From contig PCBK01000190.1 in assembly GCA_002731275.1 (NCBI GenBank), positions 1-64,000 of the forward strand: a stretch of 64,000 bases of DNA, in the 5' to 3' direction. The notes under the pieces are model-generated. The model ran no database searches, was not told where the DNA came from, and saw nothing but the letters and a program-made list of their open reading frames with translations. The stretch comes from Deltaproteobacteria bacterium. GTDB lineage: Bacteria > Myxococcota_C > UBA6777. This document shows, one piece after another, positions 42,239 to 51,499 of this stretch (positions are counted from its first letter, which is position 1; the number at the start of each line of letters is the position of its first letter). The translations under genes were made by a program, and so were the position numbers.

Positions 42239-44825
42239 ATGTCCCCACGGCCTCACTCTCCTCATCGAACCCTCTCATGCCGCCCCTGTCGTCGCGATAC
42301 AAGCCTGGGTAGGCGTCGGCAGCGCTGACGAAACAGAGTCCGAAGCAGGCCTCGCACACTTTCACGAGCACATGCTCTTCAAAGGCACAGAGAAGCGAGG
42401 GGTCGGTGAGATCGCGAAAGATGTCGAAGGTGTCGGTGGACACATCAACGCCTGGACCTCCTACGATGAGACGGTCTACCACCTGACGCTCCCCTCCGCG
42501 CACTGGGAGACAGGTGTCGAGATCCTCGCAGATGTTCTACAACACTCCTCCTTTGCAGCCGAAGAGATCGAGAAAGAAGCCGAAGTCATCCTCGAAGAGA
42601 TCAAACGCGCAGAGGACCAACCCTCACAACAGCTGTCCCAAAAAACCTTCTCCCTCGCGTTTGAGACGCATCCCTACAAAAACCCCATTATCGGGACGAG
42701 AGAGACTGTTGCGGGCTTCACACGTGACGATCTGCTGCGCTTCTACAAAAAGTGGTACACTCCCGACAACATCACCCTCGTCATCGTCGGAGACATCGAC
42801 CCGGAAGCCGTTCAAGCGAAAGTGCTCCCACTGTTTGAAGGCAACCAGAACGCCAAAACACAGCGTCATCGAACACAAGAGGGACCACAAACAGACCTTC
42901 GTCTCGGGCACATCGTAGAAGACACCCAAGAAAGTCTTCTGCACATCGCGTACCCCATCCCCGCTCTCCATCACCCCGATCTCTACGCCCTCGAAATGCT
43001 CTCCGTCCTGCTCGGTCAACTCGAAAGTTCACGCCTTGATATGGTCGTCAGACGGCAAAAACAACTCGTGAACAGCGTCTTCTGTTATGCCTATACGCCG
43101 AGAGACCAGGGACTCTTTATGCTCGGTGGTAGCATGCCCCCAGGACATGAACGACAAGCCCTCGCGGCCTTACTCGAAGAGCTCGAACACATCCAACACA
43201 CCCCACCTTCCCGACAAGAGGTCGAGAAGGCACGCATGATCATCAAGAGCGACGCGATCTACAACAAAGAGACGGTCCAGGGACGCGCTCGTGCACTCGG
43301 ATTCTACGAAGTTGTCGCCGAAGATCTGTCCTTTGAGGAGCGCTTCTACTACCACATCGAGCGCGTCAAACCACGTGATATCCAACGTGTCGCACAACAA
43401 TACCTCCAACTCGCACACGCCAACATCGTCTTCCTCACACCAAGCCAACAACCCAAAGAGGAAAGACTTCGTATCACTGAAGATGACATCCGCACGATCC
43501 ACAAACAACTTCAGGACGCGATCCCCCCCCAAGCTGAGGAAGACACACACCAACCTTACCAAACAACCCTCTCCAACGGCATCCGCGTCATTCTCAAAGA
43601 GAACACACACGCCTCTCTCGTCTCAATCCGGACGGCGATGTACGGTGGACTTCGCTATGAAACGCCCGAGAACAACGGGATCAATCACATGATCAGTCGG
43701 TTGCTCACCAAAGGCACAGCCTCGATGGACGCGGAGACCTTCTCGCTCGTCACGGACGAAATGGCCGCAACGATTGGAGGTTACTCGGGCCGTAACTCGC
43801 TCGGCCTATCAGGTGACTTCCTCAGCCAATATCTCGACGAAGGCCTCGCGCTGCTCGCAGACTGTCACCTCAACCCCCTCTTCGACGAAGAAGAACTCGA
43901 ACGCGAACGCTACTTTGTGCTCGAAGAGATCCGCGCCCAAGAAGCACAGATCTCCGACGTCGTCTTCCGCCTGTTCCAGGAAGCGATCTTCGCACAACAC
44001 CCCTACAGAATGCCTATGCAAGGCACACCTGAGAGCGTAAAGAGTTTGACCCCAGCCTCCCTCAAAGCGTTTTATGATCAGCTCTGTGCGCCTGAAGGGC
44101 TTGTCATCTCCGTCGTTGGTGACTTTGAAAGAGAGCACCTCCTCACACAGCTCGAAGAGCACTTTGGCAACATGCCTTCACGCACGCTCACCCCTCCGAC
44201 GCTCCCCGAAGAGACACCGACAAAGACACCAAAGACCGTCACGTCCGTCAAAGATCGTATGCAGTCCCACATCATTTATGGGTTCCTTGGGACCACGATG
44301 TACGACAAAGATCGATACGTCTTCGAAGTGCTCAACGCGCTCTTGTCAGGGCAAGGTGGTCGCTTGTTCATCCACCTGCGTGATGAAGTTCCTCTCGCGT
44401 ACTCCGTCTCCTCCTTCTCTTTGGAGTTGATCGAGCGCGGCTACTTTGCCGTCCACATCGGCACAAGCCCCCACAAACAACAGCAGGCGATCGACGCCAT
44501 CCACACACAACTCGCGCGCCTGCAGGATGAGCCTATCCCCACAGAAGAGCTCGCTCGTATCAAACGATTCCTGATCGGTTCACACGCCATCAGTCGACAA
44601 CGCAACGCCTCGCAAGCCTTCGCCTTCGTCCTGCACGAGCTGTACGGTCAGGGGCTCGACGCGATTGAACAATATCCTACGTACATCAGCGAGGTGACAG
44701 CGCAAGATATCCAGCGCGTCGCGAAGCAGTACTTCGACTTACAAAACCCAACCATCGCCATCGTCCATCCCCCAGAAGACACAACAAGTAAGGAGCACAC
44801 CGATGAGCCAGAACACCAAGAATGA
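42228..44825 (+). CDS. M16-family zinc metallopeptidase (two-domain)
   Basis: 865 residues. The inverted zinc motif is H44-x-x-E47-H48 (HFHEH) with a downstream acidic ligand region ILEEIKRAEDQPS. The second half repeats the fold but its motif is degraded (HMISR), as in pitrilysin/PqqL-type proteins where one half is inactive. It retains the Arg/Tyr-type C-terminal pattern (VPLAYSVSS). No signal peptide, so it is probably cytoplasmic. The frame opens at 42102, but ATG 42228 starts at the family boundary with GGAG 8 nt before it. It overlaps the neighbours on both sides, giving a tight three-gene unit with the helical protein and the four-cysteine protein. Confidence 0.9.
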   Translation: MKIECPHGLTLLIEPSHAAPVVAIQAWVGVGSADETESEAGLAHFHEHMLFKGTEKRGVGEIAKDVEGVGGHINAWTSYDETVYHLTLPSAHWETGVEILADVLQHSSFAAEEIEKEAEVILEEIKRAEDQPSQQLSQKTFSLAFETHPYKNPIIGTRETVAGFTRDDLLRFYKKWYTPDNITLVIVGDIDPEAVQAKVLPLFEGNQNAKTQRHRTQEGPQTDLRLGHIVEDTQESLLHIAYPIPALHHPDLYALEMLSVLLGQLESSRLDMVVRRQKQLVNSVFCYAYTPRDQGLFMLGGSMPPGHERQALAALLEELEHIQHTPPSRQEVEKARMIIKSDAIYNKETVQGRARALGFYEVVAEDLSFEERFYYHIERVKPRDIQRVAQQYLQLAHANIVFLTPSQQPKEERLRITEDDIRTIHKQLQDAIPPQAEEDTHQPYQTTLSNGIRVILKENTHASLVSIRTAMYGGLRYETPENNGINHMISRLLTKGTASMDAETFSLVTDEMAATIGGYSGRNSLGLSGDFLSQYLDEGLALLADCHLNPLFDEEELERERYFVLEEIRAQEAQISDVVFRLFQEAIFAQHPYRMPMQGTPESVKSLTPASLKAFYDQLCAPEGLVISVVGDFEREHLLTQLEEHFGNMPSRTLTPPTLPEETPTKTPKTVTSVKDRMQSHIIYGFLGTTMYDKDRYVFEVLNALLSGQGGRLFIHLRDEVPLAYSVSSFSLELIERGYFAVHIGTSPHKQQQAIDAIHTQLARLQDEPIPTEELARIKRFLIGSHAISRQRNASQAFAFVLHELYGQGLDAIEQYPTYISEVTAQDIQRVAKQYFDLQNPTIAIVHPPEDTTSKEHTDEPEHQE

Positions 44826-45063
44826 GCAGCTGACAGACAAACGCTTCTCCCCCTCCTCCATGCACGATCCGATCACACAGGCGTTTTTGGATCAGGCCGA
44901 GAAGTACAATTTGCGTTATTTGTGTGAAGATTGTGTCTACTTCGACGATGTAGAAGACGACTGTGTCCACCGCTACCCGACAGCCCCACACCGCAAGGCT
45001 TACATCGAAGACAAACCCCTCGAAAAAATGCTCATTTTCTGCCGTGAGTTCGACATCTCCTGA
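44803..45063 (+). CDS. Small four-cysteine protein, likely metal-binding
   Basis: 86 residues, ATG 44803 with AAGGAG upstream, overlapping the peptidase gene by 23 nt. Four Cys in the pattern C41-x2-C44-x9-C54-x25-C80 (LCEDC, DDC, FCREF) suggest a zinc or Fe-S site. Acidic, with no membrane segment. I recall similar short proteins in deltaproteobacteria but know no function. Tail-to-tail with the LRR gene (23-bp gap). Confidence 0.65.
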   Translation: MSQNTKNEQLTDKRFSPSSMHDPITQAFLDQAEKYNLRYLCEDCVYFDDVEDDCVHRYPTAPHRKAYIEDKPLEKMLIFCREFDIS

Positions 45064-45086
45064 GACGATCAGTAGGACAGAAGACA

Positions 45087-46667
45087 TCAAATGGTCACGC
45101 GTACCCCTCGGATATATGGGGACTGCTTGAGCAGACGACGTCCTTTTCTCGTGATCCCATGGTTGAAGTCAAAAGACACCATCTCCAACGAAGAGAGCCA
45201 TGAACACTTCGCGAGCTGCGCGACGCCCTCATCCGTGATATCGTTGCTGTTTAAGAATAGCCCACGCAACCCCTCCCATGGATATTTGGCAAACTCCTCC
45301 AAGAACGCATCCCCCAACTGACATCCAGACAAAAACAACTGCTCCACTCCCCTGATGGACGCTGCCTGACAGAGCGCGATTCCCCCTTCATCACCAAGCG
45401 GAACGTAGGAGAGCGAGAGGAGCTTGAGTCGTCCCATATGAGGAGAGGCTGCTAAGGCCCTTACACCCTCGACGCCGATGGGATTCTCCTCCAAATATAG
45501 CTCCTCAAGATGCTGGAGTTGAGGCGATTGTGCGATGGCCTCAACACCCTTCGCGCCGATCACGTTCTGCTCCAGATGCAGGGTCTTGAGGGCGTACGTA
45601 TAGGGTGAGTTTGCGATCGCGAACGCCGATGCGTCTGTCAGCACACCACGCTCGGAGTAGTGATCGTGCACCTTGTCATAGGAGAAGTTATTGCTCACAT
45701 CGAGTTCTTCGAGACCATCCACACATGGATGTGCACATAACCGCTTCACGCCCTCATCGGAGATCCCAGTGGATCGAAGATTCAACGCACGAAAGGGCTG
45801 CCCTCCCCCCTCCTTCGAAGCACACAACGCATCGAGTCCTTTGTCTGAACATGTAAAGTCCATTTGAAGAGAGAGTGATGTAAGCGCTGCCAATCGAGCG
45901 TGTTGAAAGAAATCGATAAAGACCCAGTCTTCGAGATGAGAGTGAAAGCTGACGTCCAACTCTTGGAGGCGAGAGAATGGGAGCATCGCCAATGTACCAA
46001 AGTGCGAGACATTGAGCCTGAGCCCTGAGAGATGGAGCTTGTGCAGCTGCGGCAGGAAGGGAGCCTGCAAGAGCGCGTCGAGTCCGTCGCGGTCGAGCTG
46101 CATAAAATCCAGTTCCAAGGCTTCGAGTTGTGGCAGAGAACATTCCGCGAGCGCCTGCGCCGCCTTCCCTCCACATGAAGACTCGATCAAAGAGAGTTCT
46201 TTGAGCTGTGGCAGAGAACATTGTGCGAGTAATGCAATCTCTTCGCTGCCGATCTCCGAGCCTTCAAAGGCACATCTCGAGATGGACGAAAAGATCTCGG
46301 TCTCGACGTGTTCTTTGGAGAAGGCCCAAATATTCAGGTGGCGGACAAGAGGCCACGCGGGGTGGATGGATATATCTTTCTTGCGCGCGTGCTGTTCGGC
46401 CTCAAGACGCTCCCAGACATCGAGCGCATCCCAACGCTCCACATCCCAGTCTTGTAGATCGACGATCTTGAGCTGATCGAGCCAACGCCACGGCGCAACA
46501 CGTAGCTTGTCGGGCCAGGCTTCGAGATGACGGAGCGCATATTGGAGACCAACATCGAAGTCATCGCGGCCTTGCCAACGATCGAACAGCTCACAGAGTT
46601 GATTCCATTGTTCGAGAGAGGGAGCTTCAGAGAGGAGTGCGCGACATTCGTTGAGATGGGTAGTCAT
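45087..46667 (-). CDS. Leucine-rich repeat (RNI-like) protein
   Basis: 526 residues. The N-terminal about 90 residues form a helical module with LEAWPDKLR and WRWLDQLK, which recurs in the BRCT-LRR protein at 53489. From about residue 150 onward there are roughly a dozen LRRs of the ribonuclease-inhibitor type (LEELYLEENPIGVEGVRALA, LRGLFLNSNDITDEGVAQLA). No signal peptide, so it is probably intracellular and used for protein-protein contact. This architecture resembles the repeat-companion proteins seen in Planctomycetes and Myxococcota. The outer-membrane protein gene ends 9 bp upstream on the same strand. Confidence 0.85.
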   Translation of the reverse strand: MTTHLNECRALLSEAPSLEQWNQLCELFDRWQGRDDFDVGLQYALRHLEAWPDKLRVAPWRWLDQLKIVDLQDWDVERWDALDVWERLEAEQHARKKDISIHPAWPLVRHLNIWAFSKEHVETEIFSSISRCAFEGSEIGSEEIALLAQCSLPQLKELSLIESSCGGKAAQALAECSLPQLEALELDFMQLDRDGLDALLQAPFLPQLHKLHLSGLRLNVSHFGTLAMLPFSRLQELDVSFHSHLEDWVFIDFFQHARLAALTSLSLQMDFTCSDKGLDALCASKEGGGQPFRALNLRSTGISDEGVKRLCAHPCVDGLEELDVSNNFSYDKVHDHYSERGVLTDASAFAIANSPYTYALKTLHLEQNVIGAKGVEAIAQSPQLQHLEELYLEENPIGVEGVRALAASPHMGRLKLLSLSYVPLGDEGGIALCQAASIRGVEQLFLSGCQLGDAFLEEFAKYPWEGLRGLFLNSNDITDEGVAQLAKCSWLSSLEMVSFDFNHGITRKGRRLLKQSPYIRGVRVTI

Positions 46668-46676
46668 CAGGAGGGC

Positions 46677-47936
46677 TCAGATCGTGAGCGCGAGGTAGAC
46701 CTGGAATTTGTAAGTGAACGTATCGATCTGACGAATACGTTTCCCGATTCCATCGAGTGTGCGGACGTGGTAGGGGTAGACTTCATCTGTTCCGGGATCG
46801 ACAAATCCGTTGCCGTTTTTATCGACACCACGCTTCGCGGTCGTGAGGAAGAATGGCAGGACGTGTTTGATCATACCTTCGATGCGGATATAGCCGTACT
46901 TAGCGAGTTTAAAGTGGAAGGCTGCCTGTCCAGCAAAGGCAAATTGCTGTTCATTGTCAGTGATCAGGCTGGCACGAAGAGGTGTTCCATCGCTCGCTTC
47001 GGGTTGGTAGGACGCGAGCATATCCGTGAAGATGTTGTGATAGCGTCCACGAAAACGTCCATAGGCTGTGAAGCGCAGGTCGAGCGCGAGTTTTTGTTGT
47101 CGACCGTAGTGCTCCCAAAAGACGATCTCACTACCGATGGAGATATGTCCAGCGTGGTTGGTCGTGAGGGCTTCTTCGACGGCGCGAGCTTCACCAGAGA
47201 TGGAGTTGAGTCCGTTTTGGAGTTCTTCTTTGGTGGTCTCTTGGTAGGTGTACAGATCGTATTGAATTTTGATGTAAGGCTCGAAGATGAAGGCACGTTT
47301 GCTGAGCGCGAGATACCAGGAGAGGATATGTGCGCCACGTCCAACACCGAGTCCAGCTTGGTCTGCCGCGAGTTTTGGATCTTTGGGATCCCAGAGCTGC
47401 CCTGTGGGGAACAGCCAGTTAAACCCGATAACCCACGTCGCGACAGTGCGATCGCGGTAATCGTTAAAAGGAGCCCAACGCAGACCGACCATCATATCGC
47501 CAAGTCCGGGACCATGTCTGGAGCGCATCAGGGGATTGGAGACGATCCCTTCGTCGAGCAAAGAGGTACCTGTCCCATCACCAGTCACAGCTTTGTAGTT
47601 AAATGTCTCGCTGAAGACGATGGGAATGTTGAGTCGGATTTCGAGGTCTTTGTACAACCCGATCTTGGGCATGATGTTCATCATGTGACGGGTGTAGGAG
47701 GCCTTGAACTCTGGGACGTAGTCGAAGAATTGTTCAGGTCGTGTCCCACGTTCACGTGCGATGGTCGCGTCGGTGGTGAGTAGCTGGTAAGAGAGCCGCA
47801 CACGGAAGTCAAAGGGGTTTTTGTTTTCCGTGTCAAAAGAATCGGCGACATTGGTGATATCAGCAGCCCAGGCGACATGACTCCCCAACAGGAGGAGCAG
47901 GCAGAGCGGCCACAATATATGCCTTCTCATATTCAT
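46677..47936 (-). CDS. Outer-membrane beta-barrel protein
   Basis: 419 residues with a Sec signal peptide (MRRHILWPLCLLLLLGSHVAWA). ATG 47936 is chosen because AGGT lies 7-8 nt upstream; the frame extends to 48014. The mature protein is a series of alternating amphipathic strands (FDFRVRLSYQLL, ATWVIGFNWLFPTG, LALDLRFTAYGRF), ending YKFQVYLALTI with a hydrophobic terminal pair usual for barrels. A calcium-loop-like segment DKNGNGFVDPGTDE lies near the C-terminus. Substrate unknown. It is downstream of the sigma-54 regulator gene (74-bp gap), which may control it. Confidence 0.75.
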   Translation of the reverse strand: MNMRRHILWPLCLLLLLGSHVAWAADITNVADSFDTENKNPFDFRVRLSYQLLTTDATIARERGTRPEQFFDYVPEFKASYTRHMMNIMPKIGLYKDLEIRLNIPIVFSETFNYKAVTGDGTGTSLLDEGIVSNPLMRSRHGPGLGDMMVGLRWAPFNDYRDRTVATWVIGFNWLFPTGQLWDPKDPKLAADQAGLGVGRGAHILSWYLALSKRAFIFEPYIKIQYDLYTYQETTKEELQNGLNSISGEARAVEEALTTNHAGHISIGSEIVFWEHYGRQQKLALDLRFTAYGRFRGRYHNIFTDMLASYQPEASDGTPLRASLITDNEQQFAFAGQAAFHFKLAKYGYIRIEGMIKHVLPFFLTTAKRGVDKNGNGFVDPGTDEVYPYHVRTLDGIGKRIRQIDTFTYKFQVYLALTI

Positions 47937-48010
47937 CAAAAATACCTCGCTCAAGCCTCCGAAATTGGAGGACTCGTCAACCTTCCAAACAAATCGACTT
48001 GGAGAAAGCA

Positions 48011-49405
48011 TCATGCATTGTCTTTCTCACGAAGTCCAAGATCTTTCATTTTCTTCTGCATACTTTTTCGGCTGATGCCGAGTTTTTCGGCTGCTTTGGT
48101 GACATTCCCTTGTGTTTGTTCGAGGGCTCTGGCGATCATCTCGCGTTCAAGTCGTTCTTTTTGTTGTTTCCACATCTCGGGAAGAGACATGGACATATCG
48201 TAATTGATCGCAGGGGGAATGTACACATCCGAGTTTTTTTCACGTTGAAGAATCTCTTCAGGAAGATCTTGTAACGTGATCCGAGGTCCGTTTGCAAATA
48301 GAGTGGTGCGCTCGATGACATTTTCGAGTTCACGAATGTTACCGGGCCAGTCATATTCTTGCAGACAGGTGAGGGCTTCGGGGGTGACGCCTTCGGTCTC
48401 TTTTTTCAATCGTTTGTTGAAGCGCTCGACGAAGTGCTCCACGAGCAGTGGGATATCGGAGCGTCGTTCGCGCAGAGGTGGCAATCGGATAGGCACGACA
48501 TTTAATCGATAATAGAGATCCTCTCGAAACGATCCTTCTTTGATTTTTTCTTGGAGGTCTTGGTTGGTCGCAGCGATCAGGCGGACATTGACGCGCATGG
48601 TGTGGATACCACCGACCCGCTCAAAATCACCGTATTGCAGGACGCGCAAGAGTTTGACCTGCATTTCAACAGGGATCTCGCCGATCTCATCGAGAAACAG
48701 TGTCCCACCATCTGCGAGCTCAAAGCGCCCGGCTTTAGAAGTTGTCGCGCCTGTAAAGGCACCCTTTTCGTACCCAAACAGCTCGGACTCCATGAGCTGT
48801 TGTGGGATCGCGGCGCAGTTGATCGCGATGTAGGGTTTCTCACACAGAGAGCTATTTTGATGAAGTGCACGCGCGATGAGCTCTTTTCCGGTCCCGCTCT
48901 CCCCTGTGATCAAAACGTTGGAGGGTGAGTCAGCGACCTTGGAGATCATGTCGTAGATCTCCATCATCTGACGAGAACGACCGATGATGTCGTAGCGCCC
49001 GACTTCTTCTGGCGCAGGCTGGAAATTCTTGAAGTTAAGCTCCCTCGTGTGAAGAGCTTTCTCGACGACCTGCTGCATCTCGTTCATGTCAAAGGGTTTG
49101 GTGATGTAGTCGAACGCTCCTTTTTTGAGGGCGACGACAGCGCTATCGACGGTCCCATGTGCGGTGATCAAAATCACGGGCAGCGAGGGGTGGTGGGTCA
49201 GTGTGTGGTCGAGTAACGCCATGCCATCCATGTGTGGCATTTTAATGTCCGTGATCAACACGGAGATCGGATGTTGGGCGAGCAGAGACACTGCTTCCAA
49301 ACCGTCTTGCGCTGTATGGATCTGGTGGCCTTGCTTCTCTAGCATGGTGTGGAGTACGCGACGCATACTCCTCTCATCATCCACCACGAGTATTTCGTGC
49401 TTCAT
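48011..49405 (-). CDS. NtrC-family sigma-54-dependent response regulator
   Basis: 464 residues from ATG 49405 (GGGGA 5 nt upstream; a TTG at 49417 is in frame). The receiver domain has D9/D10, D53 (LITDIKMPHMDG) and K in TKPFD. The AAA+ domain has Walker A GESGTGKE, the sigma-54-contacting GAFTGAT loop, Walker B GGTLFLDEIGE and the R-finger region DLYYRLNVVPI. The C-terminal Fis-type HTH is GNVTKAAEKLGISRKSMQKKM. A complete activator of sigma-54 promoters. No histidine kinase gene is adjacent, so its partner is encoded elsewhere. Confidence 0.95.
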   Translation of the reverse strand: MKHEILVVDDERSMRRVLHTMLEKQGHQIHTAQDGLEAVSLLAQHPISVLITDIKMPHMDGMALLDHTLTHHPSLPVILITAHGTVDSAVVALKKGAFDYITKPFDMNEMQQVVEKALHTRELNFKNFQPAPEEVGRYDIIGRSRQMMEIYDMISKVADSPSNVLITGESGTGKELIARALHQNSSLCEKPYIAINCAAIPQQLMESELFGYEKGAFTGATTSKAGRFELADGGTLFLDEIGEIPVEMQVKLLRVLQYGDFERVGGIHTMRVNVRLIAATNQDLQEKIKEGSFREDLYYRLNVVPIRLPPLRERRSDIPLLVEHFVERFNKRLKKETEGVTPEALTCLQEYDWPGNIRELENVIERTTLFANGPRITLQDLPEEILQREKNSDVYIPPAINYDMSMSLPEMWKQQKERLEREMIARALEQTQGNVTKAAEKLGISRKSMQKKMKDLGLREKDNA

Positions 49406-49783
49406 AACTGTCCCCAATACGACGACCTCTCATAAAAGGTCGCAACATCCGATGAAAAAACATAAACAGGAGCAGTTATACTACGTTTTCCGCGCCCTCG
49501 CAAGTCTCCACTCTTCTCTCTGTCTCGATCTCACGTGGCGGAAAAATACCGCGCCTTTCCTTGCAATCAAGAGGTCTTGTGCTATTCTGAAAAAAAGAAG
49601 GCAACTTCTTCGCGTCACGATCCGATAACGTATCTGGGAGTGGAATACATCCAAGACGATCCCTCTCAACAATGAAAAAAACGTTGTTATTACAAACAAA
49701 AAAGACCTTTTCCGCTTTTTTGAAATAAAAAATAAAGTGCAGTCGAAAGAGATTCGATACAAATGAATTGAGGAGACAATCCC
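49406..49783. other. 378-bp AT-rich intergenic region between divergent genes
   Basis: Separates the NtrC-type gene (minus) from the Asn/Gln/Gly-rich gene (plus). The right half is strongly AT-rich (49671-49760). A possible plus-strand promoter, TTGCAA (49561-49566), 16 bp, TATTCT (49583-49588), is the best I can see. No sigma-54 type -24/-12 element with the required spacing was found. Confidence 0.35.
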
Positions 49784-51307
49784 ATGAGTACAAAAATCGG
49801 CTCAAGTATCCCACGTCCCGTTGGAAACCAACCCCCTGTCAACAACCAAGGTCCTGTGAATAACAACCAACAGGGTCCCCAGTCAAGAATGCCAAACTAC
49901 GGCGCAGCCGTTCAATTTGGCACCATGCAAGGCCGGGCGATGACACAAGGGAACATCCCAGGCGCCCAAGGCAGCAACCGCTCCATGCTCGGCGTCACCA
50001 ACAACCCAGCCGCACTCATGAACCAAGCGCTCCAACAAGCAAACGCTGGCCAACAAATCCAGCAAATGAGCCAATTTGCGCTCAACGCCATGAACGCCAT
50101 GGGACTCGGTAATCTCCCCCAAGCACAACAAATGGCCATGATGAACCACATCGGCCAAAACATGGTCCAAACTGCGATGAGCATGGCACCCGCTGCATTT
50201 ATGCAAGGTGTCTTCCAAGCAGGTGGCGCTGGTATGAACCAAGCTGTCGGTCAATTTGCGATGAACAGCCTCGGACAACCCCAACAAGAGCAGCTCGGCT
50301 CCAAAGTCCTCAACCAACTCGCGCAGATGCCCAACACCCACTGGGGACGCCAAACACTCGGAAGCATTGGACCACAATACTTCAACCAATTCGATCCTCG
50401 CACCCTCGCGGCGATGCCCAACAGCAGCCTCTCCGCATTCTCCAACGCGATGATGAACCAGATCAACAGCATGCCCCCCATGCAGATCGGTCAGCAAGTT
50501 GCGGGCTCTATGACCCCCAACATCCTCCAACAATTGGGACAAAACATCATCGGTGGTATCCCCCAACAGGCTATGGGTGGCCTCGGTCAGGCTCTCCAAG
50601 GCATGATGCAGGGTGGAAACAACCCCATGAGCATGGTCCACTCCCTGTTCTCCAACCTCGGACTCGACAAGCTCAAGTCCCTCGGTAGCAACCTGTTTGG
50701 TGGCGCGCTCGGCAACCTCGGAAATGCAAGCGGCTCCAACCTCGGACAACAACTCCTCGGCGCACTCCAAGGTGGCGCAGGTGGAGGAGATGTCCTCAAG
50801 AGTTTGTTCGACAACGCCAAAAGCAAAGTTGTCGACTTCGCCAAGAGCAAACTTACCAACCTCGGGACCAACCTGCTCAGCAAACTTCCCGATGGTATGC
50901 TCAAAAACCTCGGAACGAAAGCCCTCGACGCCTTCAACGGTGGCTTCAGCAAAATGGCGAGCGGCTTCCTCGACAAAATTGGCGGTAAAGTCCTCGACAA
51001 ATTCGGTGGCGCAGGTAGCATCGTAAGTGGCGCGCTCAGCATCCTCAATGGAGACTTTAGCGTCGCCAAGGCCCTCAAAATCGGGATGAACTTTATCCCA
51101 GGTGTCGGCCCCATCCTCGGTGTGCTCTCCTCCATCCCAGGCATCGGTGGGATCTTTGATAAAGTCCTCGGCGGTGTCGGAAAACTCATCGAAAAAATTC
51201 CTGGCGTAGGTTCCCTCGTCAAAGGTATCGGTAAAGTCGGTAGCGCGATCAAAAACGTCGGGAAAAAGATCCTCGGTGGCGTCGGAAAAGTCATCAGCAA
51301 GATCTAA
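49784..51307 (+). CDS. Asn/Gln/Gly/Met-rich protein with cationic amphipathic C-terminus
   Basis: 507 residues; GAGGAG precedes ATG 49784. No signal peptide and no named domain. Residues 1-55 are Pro/Asn/Gln-rich and disordered. Residues about 60-310 have regular short helices with Gln/Met/Asn/Gly composition (AMNAMGLGNLPQAQQMAMM). From about 310 to the end there are Gly/Lys/Leu/Ile-rich helices, becoming hydrophobic then strongly cationic: FIPGVGPILGVLSSIPGIGG, then KVGSAIKNVGKKILGG and VGKVISKI. The tail resembles pore-forming or antimicrobial amphipathic peptides, or the hydrophobic end of tape-measure-like proteins. Like the protein at 14604 it lacks a signal yet looks designed for export. 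Function unknown. Confidence 0.65.
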   Translation: MSTKIGSSIPRPVGNQPPVNNQGPVNNNQQGPQSRMPNYGAAVQFGTMQGRAMTQGNIPGAQGSNRSMLGVTNNPAALMNQALQQANAGQQIQQMSQFALNAMNAMGLGNLPQAQQMAMMNHIGQNMVQTAMSMAPAAFMQGVFQAGGAGMNQAVGQFAMNSLGQPQQEQLGSKVLNQLAQMPNTHWGRQTLGSIGPQYFNQFDPRTLAAMPNSSLSAFSNAMMNQINSMPPMQIGQQVAGSMTPNILQQLGQNIIGGIPQQAMGGLGQALQGMMQGGNNPMSMVHSLFSNLGLDKLKSLGSNLFGGALGNLGNASGSNLGQQLLGALQGGAGGGDVLKSLFDNAKSKVVDFAKSKLTNLGTNLLSKLPDGMLKNLGTKALDAFNGGFSKMASGFLDKIGGKVLDKFGGAGSIVSGALSILNGDFSVAKALKIGMNFIPGVGPILGVLSSIPGIGGIFDKVLGGVGKLIEKIPGVGSLVKGIGKVGSAIKNVGKKILGGVGKVISKI

Positions 51308-51499
51308 CCCTCCTCCCCCTCTCCTCTCTTCTTCACCACTTTCTCAAAAAAGAACCCCCGAGCTACCGGCCCTCGCTGGATCTGCCCTTGATCTCTCATC
51401 ACTTTAGCGCTACTCTTCTCCTATAAATCGACATGCAATCAATGCAACACAAATGGTGTCCCTCCGTACCACCTATCATGTGACCTAGAGGAGAAGTCT

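Noticed and set aside
49406-49783. Sigma-54 promoter for the gene at 49784, next to the NtrC-type regulator
   Set aside because: No GG and GC doublets with the required 10-bp spacing were found.
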